Assembly: GCF_000621705.1 (NCBI RefSeq)
Contig: NZ_JHXO01000001.1
Span: 669,613-733,612 of the forward strand
Reading direction: 5' to 3'
DNA length: 64,000 bases
From: Prolixibacter bellariivorans ATCC BAA-1284
GTDB taxonomy: Bacteria > Bacteroidota > Bacteroidia > Bacteroidales > Prolixibacteraceae
The notes under the pieces were generated by a model that saw only the letters and a program-made list of their open reading frames with translations, had not been told where the DNA came from and ran no database searches. The position numbers and the translations under genes were made by a program. Positions 44,341 through 54,341 of this stretch are shown piece after piece; position 1 is the first letter of the stretch, and each line of letters opens with the position of its first letter.

Positions 44341-46329
44341 TCACGGATAGTACTTAACAAAGGCTTCCATGGCTTCGTATTCGGCCATGCCTAACTCGTC
44401 GTAAAGCCTTGCGGTTGCTCTGTTTCGCTGTTCGGCGCGCTGCCAGAACTCGCGTTCGTCTTCACCCATAAACATGGCGCCCTCTTTTTGTGACTGGTGA
44501 CGCAAAATCGCGTCGCGTTTTCTTGCCAACTCGATAGGACTAATTGGAACAGCCATTTCAATTTCGTCAGCTTCCCATTCGGCCCAGGCACCACGATAGA
44601 GCCAAAGCCAGCAATCTTTCATCCACTCTTTCTCTTCCCGCATGTGCTCAAGTGCTATAAATATGGTATCGAGGCAAACGCGGTGAGTTCCGTGCGGATC
44701 GGATAAATCGCCGGCAGCAAAAATCTGATGAGGTTTTACCTCATCAAGCAGGTTCATGACGATTTTAACATCTTCTTCGCCAATCGGATTTTTCTGTCGT
44801 CTTCCACTTTCGTAGAAAGGAAGATCGAGAAAATGAATGTGCGAATCAGGAATGCCGAAATAACGCAAAGCGGAACGGGCTTCCATCCGGCGAATTAAAC
44901 CCTTGGCCTTTCTTACGTCCGGAATATCGACTTCGTCGTCTTTCTTATTCTTAAGAAATGAAAGAACTTTTTCATTCTGTTCTTTGGCTTTCTTATTTCC
45001 CGAATCGTAAAAGTCAGCGTATTCGTGATGGAAATCGAGGTAACGCGAAATGTACTCATCGGCTACCGCGAAATTACCGGAAACCTGGTAGGCGACATGC
45101 ACATCGTGTCCCTGTTCCACCAGTCGCAATAGTGTTCCCCCCATCGAGATAACATCGTCATCGGGGTGCGGACTGAAAATGACGATACGTTTCTTCGCCG
45201 GTTCAGCTCTTTCCGGACGGTTCGAGTCATCGACCTCCGGTTTACCACCGGGCCATCCGGTAATGGTATGCTGTAAATCGTTAAATACTTTGATGTTGAT
45301 TCGGTAAGCTGATCCAACGGTAGCGAGCAGATCGCTCAAACCATAATCGTTGTAGTCTTTACCCGTCAGTTTCAGAAGGGGTTTCTTGGCTTGTTTGCAA
45401 AGCCAAACCACCGCCTTACGTACCAGCCGATCGTCGTTCCAGTCCATGTTATCGACCAGCCAGGGCGTGCGTACCCTGACGAGTTGCGAACTGGCTCCAC
45501 TGTCGAGCACGACCTTAACATTGTGGTGTTCCTGAATAAAAGAGGCCGGTACTTCGCTATCCGGATCTTCTTCTACTGTTTTTTGAATCACCCGTGCTTT
45601 GGATTCGCCCAATGCCACCAGGATAATTTTTCGCGATTCCAGAATGGTATCGACTCCCATCGTAATGGCACGTCGGGGAACGTTAATGAATCCCTGGAAT
45701 TCTGTCGCTTCCTCCTGTCGGGTTACCGGGTCAAGCGTGATAATCCGGGTACGGGTATTTCGTCCGGAACCGGGTTCGTTGAAACCAATGTGACCGGTGC
45801 GGCCAATACCCAGCAGCATCAAATCGATGCCACCAGCTTCTTTGATCAATCTCTCGTATTCACGACAGTAATCATGCACGGAGTCGAACATGATGGTACC
45901 ATCCGGAATGTGAATGTTCTCTTCCGGGATGTCCACATGATCGTACAGGTGCCGATGCATGTAGTTGTTGTAACTGTGAATGGAATGTGGTGACATGGGG
46001 TAGTACTCATCAATGTTGAAGGTGACAACATTGTTGAAGCTCAATCCCTCTTCTTTGTGCTTACGAACCAGTTCGGCATAGATCCCCAGCTGTGTTGAAC
46101 CGGTGGGTAATCCCAGTACACATTTTTCCCCTTTTTTTTGTTTCTTTTTAATGGAGTCGGCAATCTCATCGGCGACCGCCTGCGAAACATCTTTTCCCTC
46201 GGGATAAATGTAGGAGGGAATTTTTTCATATTTCGTGAGCATGTCCCTGTGGGTCAAATTGGTTGGGGCATACTCGCCAAATCCGTAAAAAACCGGATTG
46301 TCGCTCTGCAACTTTTTACTTAAGTCCAT
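44341..46329 (-). CDS. nagB: Glucosamine-6-phosphate deaminase fused to PIG-L/LmbE domain, copy 2
   Basis: A 662-residue paralogue of 12433-14418 with the same two domains: NagB part (GLPTGSTQLGIY, TFNIDEYYPM, GIGRTGHIGFNEPG) and PIG-L part (SPHPDDD, DPHGTHR). All visible catalytic residues are kept. It is a single-gene unit: own upstream region and terminator. Two full-length copies in one window suggest either different sugars (for example GlcN-6-P versus a muropeptide-derived sugar) or different regulation. The gene beside the FadR regulator may be the general copy, and the one in the salvage locus the induced copy; this is inference. Confidence 0.9.
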   Translation of the reverse strand: MDLSKKLQSDNPVFYGFGEYAPTNLTHRDMLTKYEKIPSYIYPEGKDVSQAVADEIADSIKKKQKKGEKCVLGLPTGSTQLGIYAELVRKHKEEGLSFNNVVTFNIDEYYPMSPHSIHSYNNYMHRHLYDHVDIPEENIHIPDGTIMFDSVHDYCREYERLIKEAGGIDLMLLGIGRTGHIGFNEPGSGRNTRTRIITLDPVTRQEEATEFQGFINVPRRAITMGVDTILESRKIILVALGESKARVIQKTVEEDPDSEVPASFIQEHHNVKVVLDSGASSQLVRVRTPWLVDNMDWNDDRLVRKAVVWLCKQAKKPLLKLTGKDYNDYGLSDLLATVGSAYRINIKVFNDLQHTITGWPGGKPEVDDSNRPERAEPAKKRIVIFSPHPDDDVISMGGTLLRLVEQGHDVHVAYQVSGNFAVADEYISRYLDFHHEYADFYDSGNKKAKEQNEKVLSFLKNKKDDEVDIPDVRKAKGLIRRMEARSALRYFGIPDSHIHFLDLPFYESGRRQKNPIGEEDVKIVMNLLDEVKPHQIFAAGDLSDPHGTHRVCLDTIFIALEHMREEKEWMKDCWLWLYRGAWAEWEADEIEMAVPISPIELARKRDAILRHQSQKEGAMFMGEDEREFWQRAEQRNRATARLYDELGMAEYEAMEAFVKYYP

Positions 46330-46427
46330 GATAGGCTTTCTGGTTTATTTTGAATTAGTAAAAATAAGCGAATCCGGACGTAAAAAAAAACTTCTTTAAA
46401 AGTTTTAATAAGTGATTTTATTCCCTG

Positions 46428-47060
46428 TTAATGAAACTCTCCGGCCTCGTACCGACGAATGATATGGTCCAACATGGCATCTTCTTCCGGGTCAAATTCC
46501 GATTTTAAACTGGAGCCGGTGAGAAAGGCCAGTGAATTCCATAAAAAGGCTTGTCCGCCCCCCCGGTATTCCTTCAGCAGATCGTATGCGGTTTCGCCGG
46601 TTTCCCGGTCGATAAGTTTGAGCAAGAGCCTGCCCTGGCGTATATTCAATGTTTTCAGGGTATCCATGTAGGTTTCCTTGATGTAATGCTGGTACCATTT
46701 CAGGTATTTCTTTCGGCGGCCGGGGGAAGTATAAACCTTGTCCATCTCTTTTTTCACCCGGTTCAGTTCTTTACTGACAATCATGGCCAGCGGGTACGTC
46801 TTCTTCACATCTTCCACCAGTTCATCATATTTTTTTTCCTGATGATGGTTCTTGAATTTAAAAGGAGGAATGATGTCAATCGATTTGAGATTGACGTGGA
46901 GAAGACTATCGTTGGCCATATCATTCTGAGTCAGGACAGTATCGATGGAAGCCGAGTAGCTTGTGGCTAAACTATCCTGCGCTGATACAGTGGCTGACAA
47001 GCCAACGCTCAGAATCAAACAAATTACTGAGGTCAATATCAATTGGTGTATGCGTTGCAT
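46428..47060 (-). CDS. DUF4294 family exported protein
   Basis: A 210-residue protein with signal peptide 1-27 (VSAQ). The DUF4294 core lies at about 70-200: KYDELVEDVKKTYPLAMIV, KYLKWYQHYIKETYMDTLKTL (split over two parts) and GRLLLKLIDRETGETAYDLL. The family occurs widely in Bacteroidota, often as a stand-alone gene; no function is established. It lies 80 bp downstream of mfd on the same strand. Confidence 0.8.
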   Translation of the reverse strand: MQRIHQLILTSVICLILSVGLSATVSAQDSLATSYSASIDTVLTQNDMANDSLLHVNLKSIDIIPPFKFKNHHQEKKYDELVEDVKKTYPLAMIVSKELNRVKKEMDKVYTSPGRRKKYLKWYQHYIKETYMDTLKTLNIRQGRLLLKLIDRETGETAYDLLKEYRGGGQAFLWNSLAFLTGSSLKSEFDPEEDAMLDHIIRRYEAGEFH

Positions 47061-47139
47061 CGTGGTCTTTTTCTTTGAGGGACAAAGTTAATGGAATCTC
47101 GTTGAAGTATAACGCTAATGGCTTAATTAACAATTTTTG

Positions 47140-50100
47140 TCAATTAGAAGCTACTACATTTTCCGGTCTGACATTCTCCGCGATTTCACTCAACAAGGTA
47201 ACGGCATGTTGGATGGAAGTTACTTCGCTGAAGATAATGCTGAGCTTTCCTTTGGCTTCTTTAATTCTGGACTTGCCCGGATTGAGCTGCAGCCATTTCA
47301 ACATGTTCCCGAAAAGGGAAGTCTGGTAGAACGGCGATTGCTGGTCAGCGGGGAGATAGCAAATCATCTTTTTGTTCTTCAGGATGATCTTCTCGATGTT
47401 CAGCTCAATGGCGGTCCAGCGGAGGCGAACAACTTCCAGTAATTCAATCGTCGAGTCGGGTAATTTCCCAAAGCGATCGATGAGTTGTGCGCGGAATTGT
47501 TCCAATGCGTCGTTATCTTCTATGTTATCGAGTTCGCGGTAGAGCAACATCCGTTCCGAAATACTGGAAATGTAGCTTTCGGGGAAGAGCAATTCCAAAT
47601 CGGTATCTACCTGGCAGTCGTTCACAAAGCGAAGGTTGAGGAATGCTTCATTGGCTTCGCGCGATTCTTCTTCCTTGTACAACTGCTGGAATTCCTCGTG
47701 CTTGAGTTCCTGAATGGCTTCGTTGAGGATGCGGTGATACGTTTCGAAACCGATATCGGCAATGAAACCACTTTGCTCAGCTCCCAGTAGGTTCCCGGCT
47801 CCCCGGATATCCAAATCCTGCATGGCAATACTAAAACCGCTTCCTAAATCGGAGAATTCTTCGATGGCTTGCAGCCTGCGCCGTGCTTCGGGAGTCATGC
47901 TGGTCATTGGCGGAGCCAGCAGATAGCAGAATGCTTTTTTGTTGGAACGGCCCACGCGGCCGCGCAACTGGTGCAGTTCGCTCAAACCAAAGTTGTGTGC
48001 CTGGTTGATAATGATGGTATTGGCGTTGGGAATGTCGAGACCCGATTCGATGATGGTGGTAGCGATGAGCACATCGAATTCTCCGTCAATAAAATCGAGC
48101 ATCACTTTCTCCAACTGTGCACCTTCCATCTGGCCGTGGCCTACCACGGTGCGTACGCCCGGAACAATCCGTTTGATCATCGCTTCGACCTCGTAAATAT
48201 TCTGGACCCGGTTGTTGATAAAGAACACCTGGCCGCCACGTTCCACTTCATAAGTAATGGCTTCGCGGATAATGTCTTCATTAAAACCGTGCACCTCCGT
48301 ATTGATGGGGAACCGGTTGGGTGGCGGCGTATTGATGATGGACAAATCGCGCGCTCCCATCAGTGAAAACTGCAGTGTTCGCGGAATTGGTGTAGCCGTA
48401 AGTGTCAACGTGTCCACATTCACCTTCAGGTGTTTCAGTTTTTCCTTAACGGAAACTCCGAATTTTTGCTCCTCATCGATAATCAGCAGCCCGAGGTCCT
48501 TGAACTTGACATCTTTTCCCACCAAACGGTGTGTTCCGATGACAATATCGATTTTTCCTTCGGTTACTTCTTTCAGGATTTGTCGCACTTCGGCTGGCTT
48601 GCGCAACCGGCTGATGTATTCGATGCGGCAGGGGAAATCGCTTAACCTTTCGTTGAAGGTTTTGAAGTGCTGAAAGGCAAGAATTGTTGTAGGTACCAGT
48701 ATGGCGACCTGTTTGCTGTCGGTCACGGCTTTGAAAGCGGCCCGGATAGCCACTTCCGTTTTTCCAAATCCTACATCACCGCAAACGAGCCGGTCCATCG
48801 GCATCGATTTTTCCATGTCTTCCTTGGTGGCAATGGTGGCTTTCAGCTGGTCGGGTGTGTCTTCGTAAATAAAACTGGCTTCCAGCTCTTGCTGCAAATA
48901 GGAGTCACGGGCAAAAGCAAAACCGTCTTCCGCTTTGCGGTGGGCATATAAACCAATCAGTTCGCGGGCAATATCCTTGACCTTTTTCTTGGTTTTGTTT
49001 TTCAGGTTCTGCCAGGCAGCGGTTCCTAATTTGTTGATTTTGGGCTCGGTGCCGTCTTTCCCTTTGTATTTCGAAATGCGGTGCAGCGAATGAATACTCA
49101 CCAACAGCGAGTCGTTGTCACGGTAGATTAACCGGATGGCTTCCTGCATTTTGCCGTCCTCCTCGGTTCTCACCAAACCGGCAAATTTCCCGATGCCGTG
49201 ATCGACGTGCACCACGTAATCGCCCGGATGCAGCTTGGCCAGTTCCTTGAGCGTAATGGCTTGTCGCGCCGATTTCTTCGAGCGCAGTCTGAAGCGGTGA
49301 TAGCGTTCAAAAATCTGGTGGTCGGTGTAGCAACAGAGTTTCAGGTCGTGGTCGATGAAACCTTCTTTTAGTGCAAACGGAAGGCTGTCGAACTCCTGCG
49401 GATCGCCTTTGTCCTCAAAAATGGCGTGAAGGCGTTCCACTTGTTTTTCGCTCGACGACAGAATGATATTCAGGTGCCCGAGCTGGGAATTTTCACGAAG
49501 ATTGTCGCCCAGTAGGTTGAAATTCTTATTGAAAACCGGTTGTTGTTTGGTGTGGAACGGAATTTCCTGCGACTTGAAATGCGCTTTCGGCCCGATTTCG
49601 ATACAGGTTAATGCTTCGGCCCGTTCCAGCAGCGTGTTTCCACTAATGATCAAATCCTCTACCGGGAAATCGGTTTCCAGGTTTTTCTCCCGGGCACTTC
49701 TGTACAGTTCGGTCATCCGTTCGGCGCTGAAGCGCAAATCATCGGTGACCAGCAATGTGTCGTCCTTCAGGAATTCGAAAAACGAAATCCGTTCTTCTTC
49801 CTGCAATCCTTCCTGTATGTTCGGGATGATAGAGATTTTATTCAGGGCATCCTTCGAAATCTGATTCTCAATGTCGAAAGTGCGGATCGTTTCTACTTCG
49901 TCGCCGAAGAAATCGATACGGTAGGGATCTTCGTGGGCGAAAGAGAAAATGTCGATGATGGAACCGCGGATGGAGTACTGTCCTGGCTCGTACACAAAAT
50001 CGACCCGCTCGAAACCGTATTCAAACAGCACTTCGTTGACAAACGAGATGGAAAGCTTTTCACCCACACGGACGGTCAGGGTGTTTTTCTCCAACCCTTT

Positions 50101-50508
50101 TCCGGAGATAACCTTCTCCATCACCGCTTCCGGGTACGAAACCACGATGAACCGTTCTTCGGCTTCCACCAGGTGATTCAGCACATCGGTACGCAGGATG
50201 ATGTTCTCGCTCTCGATTTTTTCGTATTGAACGCTGCGTTTGTAAGACGACGGGAAGAAGAGCACATGTTCTTCCAGCCCAAGCGTTTGCAAATCGTCGT
50301 AAAAATAGGCTGCCTCTTCCCGGTCGCTTAGGAGCAAGAGGGCGCCAAACGGTTTCTTTTGGAAGAGGGCTGCCAGCACGACGGACGGCGAGGAACCGGT
50401 CAGTCCTTTGGCATGTAATTTCTGTCCCTGACTGTTCCCGATTTCCCCGGCAAGGGAATGAACCGCCGGATGCTGTGTATAAAAATCAATTAACTGTTCG
50501 CGTTTCAA
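47140..50508 (-). CDS. mfd: Transcription-repair coupling factor
   Basis: A 1122-residue protein that removes stalled RNA polymerase and recruits UvrA. In order: UvrB-like N-terminal region with degenerate helicase folds (1-330), RNA-polymerase-interacting CarD-like domain (about 430-500, LHPGDYVVHVDHGIGKFAGL), translocase motor with Walker A GDVGFGKTEVAIRA (about 590), DEEQ box (LLIIDEEQKFG) and motif VI QLRGRVGRSNKKAFCYLL, then the TRCF C-terminal domain (about 970-1090). All motifs are intact and length is normal. A TATTTTTG element read on the minus strand at 50536-50543 may be its -7. Confidence 0.97.
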   Translation of the reverse strand: MKREQLIDFYTQHPAVHSLAGEIGNSQGQKLHAKGLTGSSPSVVLAALFQKKPFGALLLLSDREEAAYFYDDLQTLGLEEHVLFFPSSYKRSVQYEKIESENIILRTDVLNHLVEAEERFIVVSYPEAVMEKVISGKGLEKNTLTVRVGEKLSISFVNEVLFEYGFERVDFVYEPGQYSIRGSIIDIFSFAHEDPYRIDFFGDEVETIRTFDIENQISKDALNKISIIPNIQEGLQEEERISFFEFLKDDTLLVTDDLRFSAERMTELYRSAREKNLETDFPVEDLIISGNTLLERAEALTCIEIGPKAHFKSQEIPFHTKQQPVFNKNFNLLGDNLRENSQLGHLNIILSSSEKQVERLHAIFEDKGDPQEFDSLPFALKEGFIDHDLKLCCYTDHQIFERYHRFRLRSKKSARQAITLKELAKLHPGDYVVHVDHGIGKFAGLVRTEEDGKMQEAIRLIYRDNDSLLVSIHSLHRISKYKGKDGTEPKINKLGTAAWQNLKNKTKKKVKDIARELIGLYAHRKAEDGFAFARDSYLQQELEASFIYEDTPDQLKATIATKEDMEKSMPMDRLVCGDVGFGKTEVAIRAAFKAVTDSKQVAILVPTTILAFQHFKTFNERLSDFPCRIEYISRLRKPAEVRQILKEVTEGKIDIVIGTHRLVGKDVKFKDLGLLIIDEEQKFGVSVKEKLKHLKVNVDTLTLTATPIPRTLQFSLMGARDLSIINTPPPNRFPINTEVHGFNEDIIREAITYEVERGGQVFFINNRVQNIYEVEAMIKRIVPGVRTVVGHGQMEGAQLEKVMLDFIDGEFDVLIATTIIESGLDIPNANTIIINQAHNFGLSELHQLRGRVGRSNKKAFCYLLAPPMTSMTPEARRRLQAIEEFSDLGSGFSIAMQDLDIRGAGNLLGAEQSGFIADIGFETYHRILNEAIQELKHEEFQQLYKEEESREANEAFLNLRFVNDCQVDTDLELLFPESYISSISERMLLYRELDNIEDNDALEQFRAQLIDRFGKLPDSTIELLEVVRLRWTAIELNIEKIILKNKKMICYLPADQQSPFYQTSLFGNMLKWLQLNPGKSRIKEAKGKLSIIFSEVTSIQHAVTLLSEIAENVRPENVVASN

Positions 50509-51176
50509 TACGATGCTCTTTCGTTATTTACGGTGCAAAAATATAAAAAAGAACACCGGAAGCAGAATGACCGTTCAAAGCCTTAACAATCTTTTATTTT
50601 GGGTTAGAGTAAAAGCTGAGGCAGAAAGACGGAGTGCGGGTGAAAATAAAATTAATGTTGCATGGTTTTCATTGGTTATCGTTTCTATTGTTACTCTTGT
50701 TTCTGTAGTTGTGCTCCAATCAACGGCACCGCCATTGCGGTCGAAACGGCATTTGTTTTTCAATTTATACCGTCTCACGACCGCCTTGTGCGCACGCATT
50801 CGATCCCCGCTATTAAGATGATACCCCTACGGGGCAATTAGAGTCTACCGTTTAATCGAAGCCCATCCGTGTGAATCCGTGGATAAAATCCGCGAGAATC
50901 CTTGCTCCCCATCTCCCTTTCTGGCCCATCACTCGGAATCCCCGCCGAAAACCGTTCCCGCCATCGCCGGCCCGGGCGACTTTGACAGGCCGCCCCACTT
51001 TTCCGCTCCTTGAAATTATTCACGCCAAATCAAATTCTTCAAACGTTGTGAAATTCCACCAGCGTAAGCCCTTCTCTATTTTAGAGAAGGGTTTGGGATG
51101 AGTAAATTTGTACTTTTCTGAATGTTGCCGAAATGCCCCGATTTTTCTATCTTCCATCTTTCCATAATCATTCATT
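50509..51176. other. Gene-free spacer with repeat remnants
   Basis: No credible gene. 50937-51006, read on the minus strand, resembles 63105-63195 (shared GTCAAAGT, CCGGGC, GCGGGAA, GGTTTT blocks). 51063-51107 is a fragment of the 220-bp dispersed repeat, inverted. A weak 102-codon ORF at 50513-50821 has no coding look. Confidence 0.6.
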
Positions 51177-51665
51177 ATGCTGACTATCCGAATGGCTTCG
51201 GGGGCTGATGTGCCCACCATAACTCGCATCTATAATCATGCTGTGTTGCATTCGCTCACCACGTTCGATACCGTTCCCCTGTCAGAGGAAGAGCGGCGTA
51301 TGTGGCTGGCGATGCACAACGAAGATTACCCGGTGCTGGTGGCCCAGGTGGACGAGGAAGTCGTCGGGTATGCGTCATTGTCGAAGTGGTCGGAAAAGCA
51401 GGCCTACGACCAAACGGTGCAGTTTTCTATCTATCTGGATGAGAATTTTCGCGGACAAGGAATCGGACTGAGGCTGAGCGAGAGCATTTTGAAATACGCA
51501 AAGGAGCAGGGAATTCATAGTGTAATTTCGCTCATATCGGAAGGCAATGAGGTAAGTTTTGCATTGCACCGGAAGTTGGGGTTTCATCTGATGGGCGTAA
51601 TGAAGGAGGCTGGCCGGAAATTCGACCGGTACATCGATGTGCACTTTTATCAATTGCTTTTGTAA
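51177..51665 (+). CDS. GNAT N-acetyltransferase, phosphinothricin-acetyltransferase-like
   Basis: A 162-residue acetyltransferase. The acetyl-CoA loop FRGQGIGLRL (about 93-102) matches the R/QxxGxG/A pattern; TRIYNHAVLHSLTTFDT and the closing RYIDVHFYQL are typical of the PAT/bar group, whose members acetylate amino acids such as methionine sulfone or phosphinothricin. Substrate cannot be told from sequence. It is followed by a patatin gene with 106 bp between. Confidence 0.88.
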   Translation: MLTIRMASGADVPTITRIYNHAVLHSLTTFDTVPLSEEERRMWLAMHNEDYPVLVAQVDEEVVGYASLSKWSEKQAYDQTVQFSIYLDENFRGQGIGLRLSESILKYAKEQGIHSVISLISEGNEVSFALHRKLGFHLMGVMKEAGRKFDRYIDVHFYQLLL

Positions 51666-51771
51666 GGTTAATGAACGAAAAAAAACTTGATTTTTCAACG
51701 GTTCAAGTCGTTGCGGGAAACGAATTAACCAGCATATTTGCACAGCAAAGACCAGCAAAAATTAATGAACG

Positions 51772-52605
51772 ATGACCAATAGAAAAGTTCGGTTCGGTGT
51801 AGCGCTCAGTGGCGGTGGTGCCCGTGGATTTGCGCATATCGGAGCATTGAAAGCGCTCGAAGAATACGGCCTGCAGCCCGACGTGGTGTCCGGGACGAGC
51901 ATGGGTGCGTTGGTAGGTGTTTTGTATGCCGCCGGTTATGCTCTCGATGAAATTTCGGAGATGATCCGCCACGAAAAGTTCTATAAGCTGATTGACATCC
52001 GGCTACGGAAGGGAGGAATTCTGAACCTGAAGAAGGTGCAGGATTTGCTGACCGAGAAGATTGAAGAGAACGACTTTTCGGCACTGAAGAAGCCGTTTTA
52101 TGTGTCAGTGGCCAACCTGAATACCGGTGCAAATGAGATCCGGCATAGCGGCCGCCTGTTCGAGTTTGTGATTGCGTCCAGCTCCATCCCGCTCGTCTTC
52201 GCGCCGCAAAAAATCGACGGGCAAACCTATGTGGACGGTGGGCTGTTCAATAACCTGCCGGCCGACGCCATTCGCGACAAGGTGGATGTGGTCATCGGCA
52301 TTCATGCAAACCACAACTCGCCGGTGGAAGAGATAAGCGGCACCCGCGAAATTGCCGAGCGTTGTTTTCAGCTCAGCATCGCGCAGAATGTAGAGAAGAG
52401 CCGGAAGCTGTGTGATTATTTTATCGATCCGCCCGAGGCGCGCCGGTTCGGAACATTCGATTTTCAGCACATCGACCGGATTATAGAAGTGGGCTACCAG
52501 GAGGCTGTCCGGGTGCTGGAGGAGGAAATCGTGCCCGACGGCTGGCTTCCGGTGATGAAAGAGAAATGGTCGGGAAAGCAAAACGATTTGCCGGCAAAAA
52601 AATAG
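51772..52605 (+). CDS. Patatin-like phospholipase, RssA type
   Basis: A 277-residue cytosolic hydrolase with the complete patatin motifs: oxyanion loop SGGGARGF (13-20), nucleophile elbow GTSMG (Ser 43) and the catalytic Asp in YVDGGLFNN (about 152-160). No signal peptide and no surface-antigen domain, which separates it from the large outer-membrane patatins of Bacteroidota. Probably acts on lysophospholipids or fatty-acyl esters. Stand-alone gene. Confidence 0.9.
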   Translation: MTNRKVRFGVALSGGGARGFAHIGALKALEEYGLQPDVVSGTSMGALVGVLYAAGYALDEISEMIRHEKFYKLIDIRLRKGGILNLKKVQDLLTEKIEENDFSALKKPFYVSVANLNTGANEIRHSGRLFEFVIASSSIPLVFAPQKIDGQTYVDGGLFNNLPADAIRDKVDVVIGIHANHNSPVEEISGTREIAERCFQLSIAQNVEKSRKLCDYFIDPPEARRFGTFDFQHIDRIIEVGYQEAVRVLEEEIVPDGWLPVMKEKWSGKQNDLPAKK

Positions 52606-53042
52606 AGAGGGTGATATGATTATTTGTTTTTTACCCCAAACCCCTAAAGGGGCTTAAGGGTAGCGCAAGCGTGCAATTGCAGAGCGCTTATCTAATGAGG
52701 ACGAAATTTTTGATATTTTGCTGAAGCCATCGTCGAAGTGCTTAAGGAGAGTGTCCGAAAAGTCTGACTGCAAAATTAAATCTTACAAATTGTAACCGGG
52801 CCTTCCGTTTTACCCCTCCTCCCGATGTCGATCGGGACTCCCTAAATGAGGCGGCTTAAAGTCCCCTTCAGGGGATTTAGGGGTGAGATTCTGATGGTTA
52901 ATTTCAATTTGATAGTTTTAAAATGTTTGATATCCTTTTGGGACACCTTTTTTAGGGGTGAAGTGGCAAAAAGCATCATTGTATAGCGAAGTACCCTTAA
53001 GGTCCCGGGTATTCGGGGTCGGGGTGAATAAAACTTTCGAAA
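52606..53042. repeat. Spacer with dispersed C-rich repeat, copy 2 (inverted)
   Basis: No gene. 52810-52886 is the inverted copy of the repeat at 57927-58007, including the CCCGATGTCGATCGGG hairpin and CCCCTTCAGGGG core. A shorter C-rich palindrome CCCCTAAAGGGG lies near 52640. Confidence 0.75.
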
Positions 53043-54299
53043 ATGAAAATATTCAAATTTGGTGGCGCCTCGGTGAAAGATGCCGCGGCCATTCGTAACC
53101 TGGCAACTATTTTGCAAACCTACCGCGACGAAGAGCTGGTGGTGGTGATATCCGCCATCGGGAAGACGACGAACGCGCTGGAAGAGGTGGTGCGCACCTA
53201 TTTCTCGGGTGACGAAGCGTTGTGGAAGCACATCGAAACCATCAAATCGGAGCACTTTGCCATTATCGATGAGCTGTTCCCGGACACGGAAAGCCCCGTG
53301 CGCAACGAGGTGAACGACGAATTCGAGCGGCTGGCAGGTAGTGTTTCGGTGCCGCCTTCGCTGAATTACGATTACGAATACGACCAGATTGTTTCGTTTG
53401 GTGAGTTGCTGTCGACCCGCATTGTGAGTGCGTACCTGAACGAGAACGGATTTCCCTGCCGCTGGATGGATGCGCGTGGTTGTATCCGGACGGACGACAC
53501 CTGGCGGAAAGCGGTTATCGATTACGAACTGTCGGAAGGACAGACCAAAGAGGTTGTCACTTTCCAACAGGAGAAATGTTACGTCACGCAGGGTTTCATC
53601 GGGTCGACGACCTCGAACCTGACCACCACGCTTGGGCGCGAAGGTTCCGACTTTACCGCGGCTATCTTCGGCCATCTGCTCGATGCCGAAAGTGTGACCA
53701 TCTGGAAAGATGTGCCGGGTATCCTGAATGCCGACCCGCAGTATTTCGATGCCACGCTGAAGCTGGACCGCCTAACCTACCGGGAAGCGGTAGAGTTGAC
53801 CTATTTCGGCGCGAAGGTGATTCACCCGAAAACCATGAAGCCGCTGTTCGAGAAGAATATTCCGCTGTATGTCCGTTCATTTTTGGATGCCGGCGAAATC
53901 GGGACGGTGATTGGCGGCGAAACGGACTCCGACGAGCAGACCCCCATTTTTGTGTTGAAACGGAACCAGGTGCTGCTCACCATTTCGCCGAAGGACTTTT
54001 CGTTTATGGGCGAAGCCTCCATCGGGCACATCTACTCACTGCTGGCCGGCTACCGGATGGAAGTGAACATGGTGCAGCAGTCGGCGCTGAGTTTGTCGGT
54101 GGCAGTGACCAAACCCGACCACGATTTTGAAACCCTGGTGGAAGAGCTGGAGGAAGATTTTGATGTGCGCTACAACAACGGCCTCGAACTGCTTACCATC
54201 CGCAACTACACCGATGAAGAAATCGAGCGGCACGCCTCCGGCCGCAGCATCTTTGTGGAGCAACGCAGTAGAAGGACCGCGAGGTTTTTGGTGAAATAA
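53043..54299 (+). CDS. lysC: Aspartate kinase
   Basis: A 418-residue monofunctional enzyme: KFGGASVKDA (5-14) substrate/ATP motif, TLGREGSDFTAAIF (about 199-212) and the KDVPGILNADPQ segment (about 224-235), then a regulatory ACT region (about 300-405). It makes aspartyl phosphate for lysine, threonine and methionine synthesis, and for diaminopimelate. No other pathway gene is next to it. The last 15 codons are repeated at 54999-55052, see the entry there. A 277-codon ORF on the opposite strand is a shadow. Confidence 0.93.
   Translation: MKIFKFGGASVKDAAAIRNLATILQTYRDEELVVVISAIGKTTNALEEVVRTYFSGDEALWKHIETIKSEHFAIIDELFPDTESPVRNEVNDEFERLAGSVSVPPSLNYDYEYDQIVSFGELLSTRIVSAYLNENGFPCRWMDARGCIRTDDTWRKAVIDYELSEGQTKEVVTFQQEKCYVTQGFIGSTTSNLTTTLGREGSDFTAAIFGHLLDAESVTIWKDVPGILNADPQYFDATLKLDRLTYREAVELTYFGAKVIHPKTMKPLFEKNIPLYVRSFLDAGEIGTVIGGETDSDEQTPIFVLKRNQVLLTISPKDFSFMGEASIGHIYSLLAGYRMEVNMVQQSALSLSVAVTKPDHDFETLVEELEEDFDVRYNNGLELLTIRNYTDEEIERHASGRSIFVEQRSRRTARFLVK
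54247..54299 (+). repeat. 3' end of aspartate kinase, left copy of a direct repeat
   Basis: This stretch encodes the last residues IFVEQRSRRTARFLVK and the stop. It aligns with 54999-55052 at about 46 of 52 positions. See the right copy. Confidence 0.8.
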
Positions 54300-54341
54300 G
54301 GTGTATGATTCCTGGGGATTTGGAATCCTTTGTGCAAGGTG

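Noticed and set aside
50513..50821. 102-codon plus-strand ORF between mfd and the GNAT gene
   Set aside because: It starts beside the mfd promoter, has no homologue I recognise and a second ORF opposes it; it looks like chance.
52842..53675. 277-codon minus-strand ORF
   Set aside because: It lies opposite lysC, which has all family motifs; the GC-rich third positions of lysC keep the reverse frame open. It also crosses the dispersed repeat.
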